DNA of 64,000 bases from Pseudalgibacter ostreae (GTDB taxonomy: Bacteria; Bacteroidota; Bacteroidia; Flavobacteriales; Flavobacteriaceae). The stretch lies in NCBI RefSeq assembly GCF_042427585.1, contig NZ_JBHMFC010000003.1, positions 1-64,000 of the forward strand, in the 5' to 3' direction. A program made the position numbers and the translations under genes. The notes under the pieces were generated by a model, which saw only the letters and a program-made list of their open reading frames with translations, was not told where the DNA came from and ran no database searches. Shown in pieces: positions 34,378-43,993 of the stretch (positions are counted from its first letter, which is position 1; each line of letters opens with the position of its first letter).

Positions 34378-34416
34378 AAAAAAAAGCTGTTTCAGAGTGA
34401 TTGAAACAGCTTTTTT
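34378..34416. terminator. Bidirectional terminator after the ArsR cassette
   Basis: AAAAAAGCTGTTTCA pairs perfectly with TGAAACAGCTTTTTT (15 bp) around GAGTGAT. It lies between the cassette and the convergent 60-residue gene. Confidence 0.92.
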
Positions 34417-34449
34417 CTACATTAATACAGCTCATGGCGTCTTTTTTAG

Positions 34450-34632
34450 TTATGAGGCGTTTGCTTTTGAAATAGCGCTATTATCGTTATGAAATTGATA
34501 GGCATTACTATGTTTCATTTTAAGATACAGCTGCTTATTTACAGACACCGGTATTTTTAAGTTAGGAAACTTGATGTAGTAACGTGTTCCTTCTTTTTTT
34601 ATAAGTTGAACTTTAACAGGTTGTTTCTCCAT
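34450..34632 (-). CDS. Small basic protein (60 residues), unknown
   Basis: The protein MEKQPVKVQLIKKEGTRYYI continues with a short beta-rich stretch (FPNLKIPVSVNKQLYLKM) and an Asn/Ser-rich tail. It is basic, cytoplasmic, with no membrane segment or known motif. The frame is complete from ATG to stop, ends close to a bidirectional terminator and lies alone, which supports a real gene. I cannot assign a family. Confidence 0.55.
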   Translation of the reverse strand: MEKQPVKVQLIKKEGTRYYIKFPNLKIPVSVNKQLYLKMKHSNAYQFHNDNSAISKANAS

Positions 34633-34941
34633 AATCTAAAAACGAATTAATTAAACTATAAAAATGAACTTAAAGTACAATAAGATTTGATTTCAAAATA
34701 AATAAAATCATGATATAAAAACAAGAGCTGAATTGTAAAAAATAAATGAAAATGTGTCAGATTATCAGGGGGTTATGGTGAAATATCGTCATATTTAAAA
34801 GTATGAAAATGAACTATTGACAGTTAGGTGTTAAATAATTTCTAAAATAATAAGGAGAAACTCGAAAAAATGCTTTTGGTATTTTTTTTGACTATTTGCA
34901 TTATGAAAATCAATAATGTTTAACTTAAAAAAATTAAGACT
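34633..34941. other. Intergenic region upstream of hsp20
   Basis: A 309-bp AT-rich region between divergent genes. A TATTTG element near 34893 is a possible shortened -7 box. I find no CIRCE heat-shock dyad (TTAGCACTC-N9-GAGTGCTAA) and no supportable frame. Confidence 0.4.
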
Positions 34942-35412
34942 ATGAGCAATTTAATAACCGTTCCTAGAAATGGAAATTTAGCAAAGAAAAGTTCTAATTA
35001 TCCTTCAAGGTCATCTTGGTTTGATGATTTCTTTTTAAATGATTTTCCAACCGTATTCTCATCAAATTTTAATACAGGGATTTCATTGCCTAAAGTAAAT
35101 ATAAAAGAAACTTCAGACGATTTTGTAGTGGAAATGGCCGTGCCAGGATTAAAAAAATCTGATTTTAAAATCGATTTAGATAATTACGTGCTTTCCATTT
35201 CTGCAGAAATAGAAGAGGATAAGGAAGCTAATGATGAAGGGTATACACGTAGAGAATTTGGATATGCTTCATTTAAAAGAACATTTACCTTGCCCGAAAC
35301 AATAGATGAAGCAAAAATAAATGCCAGCTATAACGAAGGCGTTTTAAAAATCCATTTACCAAAGCGTGAAGAAGCCAAACAAAAACCGGCTAGAAGTATT
35401 GAAATATCGTAA
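34942..35412 (+). CDS. Hsp20/alpha-crystallin small heat-shock protein
   Basis: A 156-residue ATP-independent chaperone that holds unfolded proteins. The alpha-crystallin domain runs from about residue 48 (LPKVNIKETSDDFVVEMAVPGLKKSDFKI) to the conserved strand end GVLKIHLPK. RREFGYASFKRTFTLPE is the usual middle strand segment. The C-terminal tail carries an S-I-E-I-S type motif for oligomer contacts. It is monocistronic. Confidence 0.95.
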   Translation: MSNLITVPRNGNLAKKSSNYPSRSSWFDDFFLNDFPTVFSSNFNTGISLPKVNIKETSDDFVVEMAVPGLKKSDFKIDLDNYVLSISAEIEEDKEANDEGYTRREFGYASFKRTFTLPETIDEAKINASYNEGVLKIHLPKREEAKQKPARSIEIS

Positions 35413-35414
35413 TA

Positions 35415-35443
35415 AAAAGGAGGGCTTTTAAGCCCTCCTTTTA
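35415..35443. terminator. Terminator of hsp20
   Basis: AAAAGGAGGGCTT pairs with AAGCCCTCCTTTT (13 bp) with a 2-nt loop. It lies 3 bp after the hsp20 stop and about 37 bp before the convergent M3 peptidase stop, so it may serve both. Confidence 0.88.
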
Positions 35444-35479
35444 TGTTTGTAAATACGATTAAGATTTTTTATAAAAATT

Positions 35480-37630
35480 TTATTCTGTAGTTACAGGAAA
35501 ACCTCTATCTCTCATGAGCGCTTCAATTTTCGCATCACGTCCTCTAAATAATCTATAAGCTTCTGCAGGATCTATAGAGTTGCTGGGCGCAAATAAATAT
35601 GTAATCAACTTATCGGCCATTTCTTTGTCGTAAAAGCCTCCAGGAGCCTCTACAAAAGCTTCTGTTGCATCGGCCGTTAATACATCGGCCCACATATATC
35701 CATAGTAAGCTGTGGCATAGCCTTCACCAGAGAATACATGGCTAAAATGAGGGGTTCTGTGCCGCATTGGCAATTCTTTTGGCATATGCAGCGCTGCAAG
35801 TGTTTCGCGTTCAAATGCATCCACATCGATATCGGTAGGGTCTGCAAGATGTAATTTCATGTCCATAATAGCCGATGCCAAATATTCTGTAGTTGCAAAC
35901 CCTTTATTAAATGTGGCTGCATTTTTTATTTTTGAAACTAACTCTGCTGGCATGGGCAGACCTGTTTCTTGATGTACTAAAAAAGTGTTGATAACCTCGT
36001 CTGTAGATAGCCAGCGTTCCAATAATTGCGATTGGAATTCTGTATAATCCCTAACACCACTGTTTAACGTAGGGTATTTAACATTGGAAGAAAAGAAATG
36101 GAGGGCATGGCCAAATTCATGGAAAAATGTAATAGCATCGTCCCACGATACAAGTAAGGCCTCCCCAGGAGCAGGTTTAATAAAATTTGAATTGTTAGAA
36201 GCCAATACATTTTTTTTACCGTCAAAGGTGGTATGGCTTCTGTAGGAGGTTGCCCAGGCACCAGAGCGCTTCCCTTCTCTAGCATAGGGGTCTAAATACC
36301 AAAGTCCGATGTTTTCGCCAGAAGTTTGGTCGGTTACCTCCCATACTTTTACATCCTCATGAAATACGGGCACAGTGCCTTCAGGAACCGGCGTGAATTT
36401 ATAATTAAATAATCTTCCAGCTACGTAATGCATCGCTTCGGTTAGTTTGTCCAATTGTAAATACTGTTTTATTAGGTCAGAATCTAGATTGTATTTCTCT
36501 TTCCTAACCATTTCAGCATAAAAACGGTAATCCCAAGGCTCGATGGTAATACGGTCTCCATGCTTATCAGCAATGGCTTGCATGTCTTTAACCTCTTCTG
36601 CAACACGAGCAATGGCAGCAGGCCAGACAGCCTCCATCAAATCCATGGCATTTTCTGGAGTTTTAGCCATTCTGTCTTGTAGGCGCCATTCCGCATAATT
36701 ATTATACCCTAAAAGGGCCACACGTTCACGCCGTAGCTTTAAAATTTCAGCAATCAGTTCATTATTGTCATATACATCGCCATTATCACCTCTAGAATAG
36801 TAATTTGTAAAGACCTGTTTGCGTAAAGCTCTTTCTTTGGAATAGGTTAAGAACGGATCTATTGAGGATCGTGTATTGGTAATCGCATATTTTCCATCTT
36901 GCCCTTTGTCTGTGGCTATTTTTGCAGCAGATTTAATATACCCTTGTGAAAGGCCTTCTAATTGGTTTTCATTTAGATAGGTCACATAGTTTTCCTCATC
37001 GTGCAAAACGTTGTTTGAGAATTTAGTATATAAACTCGATAATTCTTTGTTTATGGCTGCATACCTTGCTTTCTTTTGAGCATCTAATGCGGCACCATTC
37101 ATTTCGAATTTTTTATAAGTAAGTTCAGTAACACGTTGTTGATCGGCGGGGAGTGGGTTTTTTAAAGAAGCATCATAAATTGTTTTTATACGTTCGAATA
37201 GTTTTTTATTTTGGGAAATTTTAGATTGAAATTCGGAAAATAAAGGCGCCAATTCTGTTTCAATGTCCCTAAACTCGGAAGAGGACATATTGCTGCTTAA
37301 AACACCATAATAGGCAAATCCTCTATTTAATTCTGAGCCAGCACGCTCCATGGCTTCAATGGTATTCTCGAAGGTAGGAGGGGCTGTATGGTTTGCTATG
37401 GCTTCAATTTCTTTAAGTTGAAGAGCCATGCCTTGAATCATAGCGGGTTTCACATCTTCAATTTCCATGTGGTCGAAAGCGGGAACACCGCCATAGGGCC
37501 CGGTCCATGGTTTTAATAATACATTATCATTCATAGGAGATTGTTCTTTTTCTTGTTTACAACTAGCGAATGCCATTATAATGAGCATAAAGATCATGAA
37601 TTGTTTTGTTCGGGGGAGATTTTCCATCAT
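35480..37630 (-). CDS. dcp: M3-family metallopeptidase lipoprotein (peptidyl-dipeptidase Dcp-like)
   Basis: Zinc dipeptidyl carboxypeptidase of the thimet/Dcp family. I start it at the ATG at 37630 (a second ATG follows at 37627), since this places a lipoprotein signal at the N-terminus (FMIFMLIIMAFASC); an upstream in-frame ATG adds ten residues. The zinc site is HEFGH (ITFFHEFGHALHFFSS), with a downstream Glu in YTEFQSQLLERW. Length (about 716 residues) fits Dcp. E. coli Dcp is soluble; here the lipobox suggests attachment to a membrane and periplasmic or surface digestion of small peptides. It is a single gene. Confidence 0.93.
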   Translation of the reverse strand: MMENLPRTKQFMIFMLIIMAFASCKQEKEQSPMNDNVLLKPWTGPYGGVPAFDHMEIEDVKPAMIQGMALQLKEIEAIANHTAPPTFENTIEAMERAGSELNRGFAYYGVLSSNMSSSEFRDIETELAPLFSEFQSKISQNKKLFERIKTIYDASLKNPLPADQQRVTELTYKKFEMNGAALDAQKKARYAAINKELSSLYTKFSNNVLHDEENYVTYLNENQLEGLSQGYIKSAAKIATDKGQDGKYAITNTRSSIDPFLTYSKERALRKQVFTNYYSRGDNGDVYDNNELIAEILKLRRERVALLGYNNYAEWRLQDRMAKTPENAMDLMEAVWPAAIARVAEEVKDMQAIADKHGDRITIEPWDYRFYAEMVRKEKYNLDSDLIKQYLQLDKLTEAMHYVAGRLFNYKFTPVPEGTVPVFHEDVKVWEVTDQTSGENIGLWYLDPYAREGKRSGAWATSYRSHTTFDGKKNVLASNNSNFIKPAPGEALLVSWDDAITFFHEFGHALHFFSSNVKYPTLNSGVRDYTEFQSQLLERWLSTDEVINTFLVHQETGLPMPAELVSKIKNAATFNKGFATTEYLASAIMDMKLHLADPTDIDVDAFERETLAALHMPKELPMRHRTPHFSHVFSGEGYATAYYGYMWADVLTADATEAFVEAPGGFYDKEMADKLITYLFAPSNSIDPAEAYRLFRGRDAKIEALMRDRGFPVTTE

Positions 37631-37787
37631 AAAGTAGTTTAAATTAAAAGAGAAATGCAAAATATTGGATTTAATTATAAGGTTATGAGGCCTTTTTTAT
37701 GGTAAAATAGCGGTTTAGATAATTTGATATGTATGTTGATGATATTATGTGGTTTTGTTTTTAAAATAATATAGAAAACACTGTTTT

Positions 37788-38183
37788 TTAATTGTTTTCT
37801 ATATCGCGAATATGATGCTCCAAAGCTTTTACCGAAATCTGAATTTCTACAATTAAAACGGCTAAGGATAAGATTAATAAAATAAGTGCCGCACCAAAAA
37901 CCCATATCGCTATAGTGTGCAGTTGTACATATATTAAAAACATGGTGAGTACACAGAGCAACAAGCTAGATATTCCAAAAATTTGCATCGATCGGGTAAG
38001 GTAAAGCCTTTGTTTTATATTTTTAATCTGCTCTATTAAAAGGGAGTCTTTTTTTTCTAAATACTTATCGTGTAAACTCCGTATTACAGCTGCATAGGCC
38101 AAAAATCTATTGGTATAGGCTAGCATGATTAATGAAATGGCTGAAAATAAAAGAGCGGGAGTCGTTAACGTTAATTGTTCCAT
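37788..38183 (-). CDS. DUF2721 membrane protein
   Basis: A 131-residue protein with three hydrophobic segments (about 9-35, 68-88, 92-116) and a charged segment between the first and second (SLHDKYLEKKDSLLIEQIKNIK). It fits DUF2721, an inner-membrane family of unknown function in Bacteroidota and Proteobacteria. Another frame on the same strand (37675-37905) overlaps it and is not coding. It is divergent from the DUF2851 gene. Confidence 0.85.
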   Translation of the reverse strand: MEQLTLTTPALLFSAISLIMLAYTNRFLAYAAVIRSLHDKYLEKKDSLLIEQIKNIKQRLYLTRSMQIFGISSLLLCVLTMFLIYVQLHTIAIWVFGAALILLILSLAVLIVEIQISVKALEHHIRDIENN

Positions 38184-38282
38184 AAAAAAAAACTAAGGCG
38201 TTTAAAAAGCAAATTTAACCAATTACTGAAGAATAATGATTTTGAATTTGGTGTTTTTGCAAGGGTATTCTATATTTAACAG

Positions 38283-39554
38283 ATGCAAGAAGACTTTTTA
38301 CATTATATATGGAAGCACAAAAAATTTGATGCTTCTAGTTTAGAGACTACCGAGAAGGAAACTATTTCCCTAGTTTCGGTTGGGCAGCATAATCTTAATA
38401 GCGGGCCCGATTTTTTTAATGCACAACTTAAAATCGACAATCAACTTTGGGCAGGTAATGTAGAAATCCACGTGAAATCTAGCGACTGGTTTTTGCATAA
38501 CCATGAAACCGATGCCCATTATGATACTGTAATATTACATGTGGTTTGGGAGCATGATAGCGAAGTGTTTAGAAAAGATAATACGGCCATACCGGTATTG
38601 GAACTAAAAGAAATTGTATCCAAACAAGCTATGGAGCATTATAAAAAGCTTTTTTCCAAAGGGCAAAAATGGATTAATTGTGAAGCAGATTTTGCTGATG
38701 TTGCTGATTTTAAAATTAAAAATTGGTTGGAACGTTTATATTTTGAACGGCTTGAAAGGAAATCGAATGCTATTGATCTTCTATTGAAGAATTCAAAAAA
38801 TGATTGGGAAGCTGTATTGTTTAAGATGTTAGCCAAAAATTTCGGGTTGAAAGTAAATGGTGAGGCCTTTTTGAGCATGGCGAATGCCATAGACTTTTCG
38901 GTTGTTAGGAAAATACAGTCGAATCGGACGGCTTTAGAGGCGTTGTTCTTTGGCCAGTCGCATTTGTTGGAGAAGCCTGTAGAACATGGGTATTTTCAAG
39001 AACTTTCGAATACTTATAGTTTTCTTAGCACTAAATTTAAGCTTTCTAATAAAGACGTCGTGCCTGTTCAGTTTTTTAGATTACGTCCTCCAAATTTCCC
39101 TACCATTAGGCTGGCACATCTGGCCAGTTTTTATAATGAGTACCAAAATAGTTTCTCGAAAATTATGGAAACCAATACTATCGAAGCATTTTATGAAATG
39201 TTTGCGTTAAGCACCTCGTCTTTTTGGGAATCGCATTACACTTTCTCGAAAGCCTCAAAACCTTCAAAAAAAATACTCACTCATGCCTTTGTGGATCTTT
39301 TGTTGATAAATACCATTATCCCCTTGAAATTTAGCTATGCGAAGTATCAAGGTAAAGAAATAGATGATACTATCATTCAGCTCATCCAACAGGTGCCTTC
39401 AGAAAAAAACAGTATTATTGAAAAATTCAATTCCTTAAAAAAAGTTTCCGAAAATGCATTGCAATCCCAAGGATTACTTCAGTTAAAAAACAATTATTGC
39501 GATTATAATAAATGTTTGCAATGTGTTATCGGTAGTTCACTTTTACATAAATAA
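38283..39554 (+). CDS. DUF2851 family protein
   Basis: A 423-residue cytoplasmic protein typical of Bacteroidota. It starts MQEDFLHYIWKHKKFD, and shows the family's conserved NSGPDFFNAQLKIDNQLWAGNVE, HYDTVILHVVWEHD and, near the C-terminus, a Cys pair in YNKCLQCVIG. Role unknown, though the family has some similarity to nuclease-like folds. It is followed at once by a PspC gene, with which it is probably co-transcribed. Confidence 0.87.
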   Translation: MQEDFLHYIWKHKKFDASSLETTEKETISLVSVGQHNLNSGPDFFNAQLKIDNQLWAGNVEIHVKSSDWFLHNHETDAHYDTVILHVVWEHDSEVFRKDNTAIPVLELKEIVSKQAMEHYKKLFSKGQKWINCEADFADVADFKIKNWLERLYFERLERKSNAIDLLLKNSKNDWEAVLFKMLAKNFGLKVNGEAFLSMANAIDFSVVRKIQSNRTALEALFFGQSHLLEKPVEHGYFQELSNTYSFLSTKFKLSNKDVVPVQFFRLRPPNFPTIRLAHLASFYNEYQNSFSKIMETNTIEAFYEMFALSTSSFWESHYTFSKASKPSKKILTHAFVDLLLINTIIPLKFSYAKYQGKEIDDTIIQLIQQVPSEKNSIIEKFNSLKKVSENALQSQGLLQLKNNYCDYNKCLQCVIGSSLLHK

Positions 39555-39569
39555 ATGGTACATTGCAAT

Positions 39570-39797
39570 ATGAATATTTTTTATAGAGCTTTATTGTTTT
39601 TTCAGAAACGCGGTTTTTATGTTTGCCAACGTATTGCAGATCGCATAGGTATTAGAGCAAAAGTAGTGCGTATCTCTTTTATGTATCTAACTTTTGTAAC
39701 CGTGGGTTTTGGGTTTGCTCTATACTTGTTTATGGCTTTCTGGATGCATATTAAAGATATGGTTTACACCAAACGGTCCTCTGTTTTTGATTTGTAA
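39570..39797 (+). CDS. PspC-domain protein
   Basis: A 75-residue protein starting MNIFYRALLFFQKRGFYVCQ; an in-frame ATG at 39555, directly after the DUF2851 stop, would add five residues. PspC domains are two-helix membrane segments of phage-shock regulators: RIADRIGIRAKVVRISFMYL carries the first, and FGFALYLFMAFWMHIKD the second. The C-terminus YTKRSSVFDL is conserved in flavobacterial relatives as I recall. It is probably an inner-membrane protein. Its link to DUF2851 has no known meaning. Confidence 0.78.
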   Translation: MNIFYRALLFFQKRGFYVCQRIADRIGIRAKVVRISFMYLTFVTVGFGFALYLFMAFWMHIKDMVYTKRSSVFDL

Positions 39798-40213
39798 TCC
39801 GTACTAGCCTAATTTTTCTGCATAAACTATATGGCAATGTGGTGTTTTTCTCTTTCATAAAAATCAATATTTGAATGTCATTCGTTGTATGCTGATACTC
39901 TTTAATACAGGGGTTTGCTATGCGATTTTGTTTTCGGCCATAGCTTATATATAGTTTGTAGACGTTTGTTTAACAATTTGAAATTCAAATGTTAACCACG
40001 ATAAAAAATAAATGAAAGTTTTTTCACACTCAAATAGGTCAATCTCACTGTTTTACTAGATTTATAACAGCCTACAACAAGAAATAAGGTAAGAAAAATG
40101 GTTGTTAGAAAAGTATATTTAACTTCATTTGTTTTAAAAAATGATTTATTTTTAGCATATTGCTGTGTTTTTAACAAAAGTTTCACACTATATCAATATA
40201 TAATAAGATTTAT
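39798..40213. other. Intergenic region upstream of the AGCS symporter
   Basis: A 416-bp AT-rich stretch. A minus-strand frame (39992-40186) codes 64 residues with a lipobox-like FLVVGC but no family resemblance, and I leave it out. No hairpin, RNA gene or repeat is clear. Confidence 0.4.
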
Positions 40214-41836
40214 ATGAAGAAGCGTCTTCTTTTAATGATTACCTTTTTACTTCCTTTTTTAATATTTGCACAAGAATCCACTTCACAAAAAATCGATAGA
40301 ATTTTTAAAGACTATACAGGTTGGTTTGTGGAAGCTATTTTTTATGAAATTCCTTTTTCTAATACCTATAAAATTCCTTGGGTGCTTATTGTACTTGTAG
40401 GGGGAGCGATTTACTTTACCCTTTATTTTAAGTTTATTAATATCACAGGGTTTCGTACAGCGATTAGGGTTGTTAGAGGAAAGTATGAAGATATAGAAAA
40501 GCACGGTGCAGATACCTTGTACGGGGATCCTACACCAAATGAGGGACAGGATATTCTTGAAACCTTAAGAGATGATAGTGTAGATGGTGAGGTATCCCAT
40601 TTTCAAGCATTAACTGCAGCGCTATCCGCAACGGTTGGTTTAGGCAATATTGCAGGGGTTGCAGTGGCATTGTCCATTGGGGGACCGGGTGCTACTTTTT
40701 GGATGATAATGGTGGGGTTTTTAGGAATGGCATCTAAATTTGCGGAATGCACATTGGGTGTTAAATTTAGAGATGTAGGTAAAGATGGAACCATATATGG
40801 TGGCCCTATGTATTATTTAACTAAAGGTCTTAAACAAAAGGGTATGGGCGGTTTTGGAAAGATACTGGCTATTTTGTTTTCTATTTTTGTTATTGGAGGG
40901 TCTTTTGGCGGAGGCAATATGTTTCAAGCCAATCAAGCAGCGGCACAGTTCGTGAAGTTGTTTAACCTTCAGGGGTCGAATGCAGGCTTATATTTTGGTC
41001 TTTTTATGGCTACTATAGTAGCTATTGTGATTATTGGGGGCATAAAAAGAATAGCAAAGGTTACTGAAAAAATCGTGCCTTTTATGGCAGGTATTTATGT
41101 ATTGGGTGCACTTGTTATTTTGGGGGCTAATTTTTCTCTTATTGATGATGCTTTATTACTGATCTATGAAGGGGCTTTTTCAGGTCTGGGAATCGCTGGA
41201 GGATTAGTAGGGGTTATGATACAGGGAATTCGTAGAGGAGCATTTTCTAATGAAGCTGGTGTAGGGTCGGCAGCTATTGCGCATTCTGCGGTACGCACCA
41301 TTTACCCTGCAAGCGAAGGGATAGTAGCGCTTTTAGAGCCTTTTGTAGACACTGTGGTTATTTGCACCATGACGGCTTTGGTTATTGTGATTACTAATTT
41401 TGATGGGTCTGTGATGCAATATGGCGTAGAGGTTAAAGAGGGGGTGCAGATTACGGCACAAGCTTTTGATTCGGTAATTCCGCATTTTTCTATCGTACTA
41501 ACAATTGCCGTTATCTTATTTGCACTCTCCACTATGATTTCATGGTCTTATTACGGCTTGCAAGGTTGGGTGTTTCTTTTTGGAAAAGGGAAAGTGTCAG
41601 ATTTGGTTTATAAGGTTTTGTTCTTGTTTTTTGTGGTAGTTGGTGCGTCCATTAGTTTAGGGGCAGTAATCAATTTTTCAGATGCCATGATTTTCGCCAT
41701 GGTGGTTCCTAATATTATTGGTGTGGTGTTGTTATCTCCCATAATTAGTAAAGAGCTTAAAAGGTACAATAACGCTATCAAAACAAAACATGAAGCCATA
41801 GAGGAAGGAGCAGAAGATTTAAATGAACATTTATAA
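40214..41836 (+). CDS. Sodium:alanine/glycine symporter (AGCS family)
   Basis: A 540-residue inner-membrane importer. An N-terminal hydrophobic segment ending in FAQES looks like a cleavable signal, a feature of Bacteroidota members and absent from short AGCS proteins. About eleven further helices follow. Family motifs include TALSATVGLGNIAGVAVALSIGGPGATFWM (residues about 135-165), GGPMYYLTKG and RRGAFSNEAGVGSAAIAHSAV. The last is the signature near the substrate site. Alanine or glycine with sodium is the expected substrate. The helix-hairpin-helix gene starts 23 bp downstream. Confidence 0.93.
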   Translation: MKKRLLLMITFLLPFLIFAQESTSQKIDRIFKDYTGWFVEAIFYEIPFSNTYKIPWVLIVLVGGAIYFTLYFKFINITGFRTAIRVVRGKYEDIEKHGADTLYGDPTPNEGQDILETLRDDSVDGEVSHFQALTAALSATVGLGNIAGVAVALSIGGPGATFWMIMVGFLGMASKFAECTLGVKFRDVGKDGTIYGGPMYYLTKGLKQKGMGGFGKILAILFSIFVIGGSFGGGNMFQANQAAAQFVKLFNLQGSNAGLYFGLFMATIVAIVIIGGIKRIAKVTEKIVPFMAGIYVLGALVILGANFSLIDDALLLIYEGAFSGLGIAGGLVGVMIQGIRRGAFSNEAGVGSAAIAHSAVRTIYPASEGIVALLEPFVDTVVICTMTALVIVITNFDGSVMQYGVEVKEGVQITAQAFDSVIPHFSIVLTIAVILFALSTMISWSYYGLQGWVFLFGKGKVSDLVYKVLFLFFVVVGASISLGAVINFSDAMIFAMVVPNIIGVVLLSPIISKELKRYNNAIKTKHEAIEEGAEDLNEHL

Positions 41837-41859
41837 AGCGCAACTATGAAGCTTGTTTT

Positions 41860-42729
41860 ATGAAATCCCAAGTTTTGTTTTCTAAACAGCAACGTTTGGC
41901 TATCTTGTTGTTAATAGCTATGGTTATTGCATTGCAATGTGTTTATTTCTTTATGAGCACTGCTTCAGAAGACCTTACTGTTAATACCGTAGCATATCAT
42001 CGGTTTCAAAAGGAAATGGATGCTTTACGTGCCATAGAAATTGAAAAGCGAAAACCTAAAGTATATCCTTTCAACCCTAATTACATGACCGATTATAAAG
42101 GCGCTTCTTTGGGAATGAGCAATGAGGAAATTGATAAGTTACTGGCGTTTAGGGAGCAGAATAAATGGATTAACTCGGTAGCGCAGTTTCAGCAAGTAAC
42201 AGGTGTTTCAGATTCACTTTTAAATCAGATTTCTGTATATTTTAAATTTCCGGAATGGGTAAAAAACACCAATAAAAAACAATCATTTTTAAGCCAAAAG
42301 AACGACATATCAAAACCATTTGTCCAAAAACGAGATTTGAATACAGCAACAGCAATTGAGCTTCAGAGCATTCACGGTATAGGGGTGCATTATTCTGAAC
42401 GTATCGTAAAATTTAGAAATCGTTTTTTGGGAGGCTTTATTGCCGATATTCAATTACAGGATGTTTCTGGGCTTACTCCAGAACTTATAGCGAAAATTAC
42501 AAAAGAATTTACAGTAAAAACACCCCGAGCCGTACAAAAAATTGACTTAAATACTGCTACAAAACATGAGCTTGTAACGATACAACATATTGATTACAAT
42601 CTGGCGCACCGCATATTGGAATATCGCCAATTGCACCAAGGGTTTCAGGCTTTAGATGAATTAGGGAAAGTTAAAGACTTTCCTATAAATAAAATTGATA
42701 TAATTAAATTATATTTGTCCCTTGATTGA
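41860..42729 (+). CDS. Helix-hairpin-helix (ComEA-like) membrane-anchored protein
   Basis: A 289-residue protein with one N-terminal membrane helix (about 13-32) and three helix-hairpin-helix units. These are about 70-130 (LGMSNEEIDKLLAFREQNKW), about 160-215 (DLNTATAIELQSIHGIGVHYSERIVKFR) and about 228-285 (DLNTATKHELVTIQHIDYNLAHRILEYR). These are the DNA-binding units of ComEA-like competence proteins, so it may bind incoming DNA outside the cell membrane; that role is inferred. It lies 23 bp after the symporter and 13 bp before the acyl-CoA dehydrogenase. Confidence 0.85.
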   Translation: MKSQVLFSKQQRLAILLLIAMVIALQCVYFFMSTASEDLTVNTVAYHRFQKEMDALRAIEIEKRKPKVYPFNPNYMTDYKGASLGMSNEEIDKLLAFREQNKWINSVAQFQQVTGVSDSLLNQISVYFKFPEWVKNTNKKQSFLSQKNDISKPFVQKRDLNTATAIELQSIHGIGVHYSERIVKFRNRFLGGFIADIQLQDVSGLTPELIAKITKEFTVKTPRAVQKIDLNTATKHELVTIQHIDYNLAHRILEYRQLHQGFQALDELGKVKDFPINKIDIIKLYLSLD

Positions 42730-42742
42730 AAAAGGAAAATGA

Positions 42743-43909
42743 ATGAATAACATGTACTTCACGGAAGAACATAATCTTTTTAGAAAGAGTCTTCAAGACT
42801 TTTTAAAAAAAGAGGTGGTGCCACATATTGAAGCTTGGGAAAAAGCAGGGAAAATTGATAAATCTATATGGAAAAAATTTGGAGATATGGGCTATTTTGG
42901 TCTAGCCTATCCAGAAGCATATGGGGGGGTAAATTTAGATCTTTTTTATACTGTAATTCTTTTAGAGGAACTTCAAAAAATAAATTCAGGAGGTTTTGCT
43001 GCTGCCGTTTGGGCACATGTTTATTTAGCAATGACCCATTTAAACAAGGAAGGGGATGAGGCATTGAAAAAGCAATATTTAGAACCTAGTATAACAGGCG
43101 ATAAAATTGGTTGTTTATGTATTTCGGAACCTTTTGGAGGCAGTGATGTTGCAGGGATGCGAACTACCGCTGTTAAAAAAGGCGACCATTATATAATTAA
43201 TGGTTCTAAAACGTTTATTACTAATGGTGTGTATAGCGATTACTTAATTGTAGCTGTAAAAACAAGCCCGGAAAAGGGCAATAAAGGCATTAGTATTTTT
43301 GTTTTAGATAGGGATGTTGAAGGGGTTTCTGCTACAAAATTAGATAAATTGGGATGGCGGGCTTCCGATACGGGCGAAATTGCTTTCGATAATGTAGAAG
43401 TGCCTGCAAGCCAGTTATTGGGCGAGCAAGACAAGGGCTTTTCATATATTGTACAGCATTTTGCGTTAGAGCGTTTGATTATGGGCGTTAATGCGCATGC
43501 TAGAGCCGAGTTTGCTCTGGAATATGCCTTACAATACATGTCTGAACGTTATGCTTTTGGGAAATCTATCAATCAGTTTCAGGCATTAAGACATACGCTT
43601 GTGGATGCCTACACCGATATGGAAATGTGTAAAGCTTTTAATTATGCCATTGCCTTTAGGCTAAATAGGGGAGAGTATGTTGTAAAAGAAGCAACGATGT
43701 CTAAACTAAAATCTACAAAAATGGCAGATGATGTCATTTATCAATGTCTTCAATTTTTAGGGGGCTATGGTTATATGGAAGACTACCCTATGGCAAGATT
43801 GTTTCGGGACAGTAGATTGGGGCCTATTGGTGGCGGAACTTCAGAAATTCTCCGAGAGATTTTGGCTAAAATCATCATCGACAAAAAAGAATATAAACCA
43901 GTGACTTAA
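42743..43909 (+). CDS. Acyl-CoA dehydrogenase
   Basis: FAD enzyme oxidising acyl-CoA to enoyl-CoA, of standard length (388). The N-terminal helical domain is followed by CLCISEPFGGSDVAGMRTTA (FAD-binding) and FITNGVYSDY, then VEGVSATKLDKLGWRASDTGEIAFDNV. The C-terminal helical domain has AFGKSINQFQALRH and the end LGPIGGGTSEILREIL. Substrate chain length is not clear. It lies 13 bp after the helix-hairpin-helix gene, in the same direction. Confidence 0.93.
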   Translation: MNNMYFTEEHNLFRKSLQDFLKKEVVPHIEAWEKAGKIDKSIWKKFGDMGYFGLAYPEAYGGVNLDLFYTVILLEELQKINSGGFAAAVWAHVYLAMTHLNKEGDEALKKQYLEPSITGDKIGCLCISEPFGGSDVAGMRTTAVKKGDHYIINGSKTFITNGVYSDYLIVAVKTSPEKGNKGISIFVLDRDVEGVSATKLDKLGWRASDTGEIAFDNVEVPASQLLGEQDKGFSYIVQHFALERLIMGVNAHARAEFALEYALQYMSERYAFGKSINQFQALRHTLVDAYTDMEMCKAFNYAIAFRLNRGEYVVKEATMSKLKSTKMADDVIYQCLQFLGGYGYMEDYPMARLFRDSRLGPIGGGTSEILREILAKIIIDKKEYKPVT

Positions 43910-43975
43910 AAAAAAATATAAAACGCAAATTCTAAATCAAAAATTATTTTATATTTGCACCCGAAAATCTAAAAG

Positions 43976-43984
43976 AGAGGAGGT
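43976..43984 (+). promoter_or_regulatory. Strong Shine-Dalgarno before rpsU
   Basis: AGAGGAGGT (43976-43984) includes the 7-base AGGAGGT complementary to the 16S rRNA 3' end and ends 9 bases before the rpsU ATG. The other genes I inspected here (tuf, rplK, rplA, secE, prfA, hsp20) have AT-rich leaders with no such sequence. It therefore stands out and probably serves autoregulation by bS21. Confidence 0.85.
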
Positions 43985-43993
43985 TAAGGCACT

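Noticed and set aside
34633..34941. CIRCE heat-shock element before hsp20
   Set aside because: No TTAGCACTC-N9-GAGTGCTAA dyad is present.
39992..40186. 64-codon minus-strand frame with a lipobox-like FLVVGC
   Set aside because: The N-terminal part before the lipobox is too long and basic for a normal signal and no homologue comes to mind.
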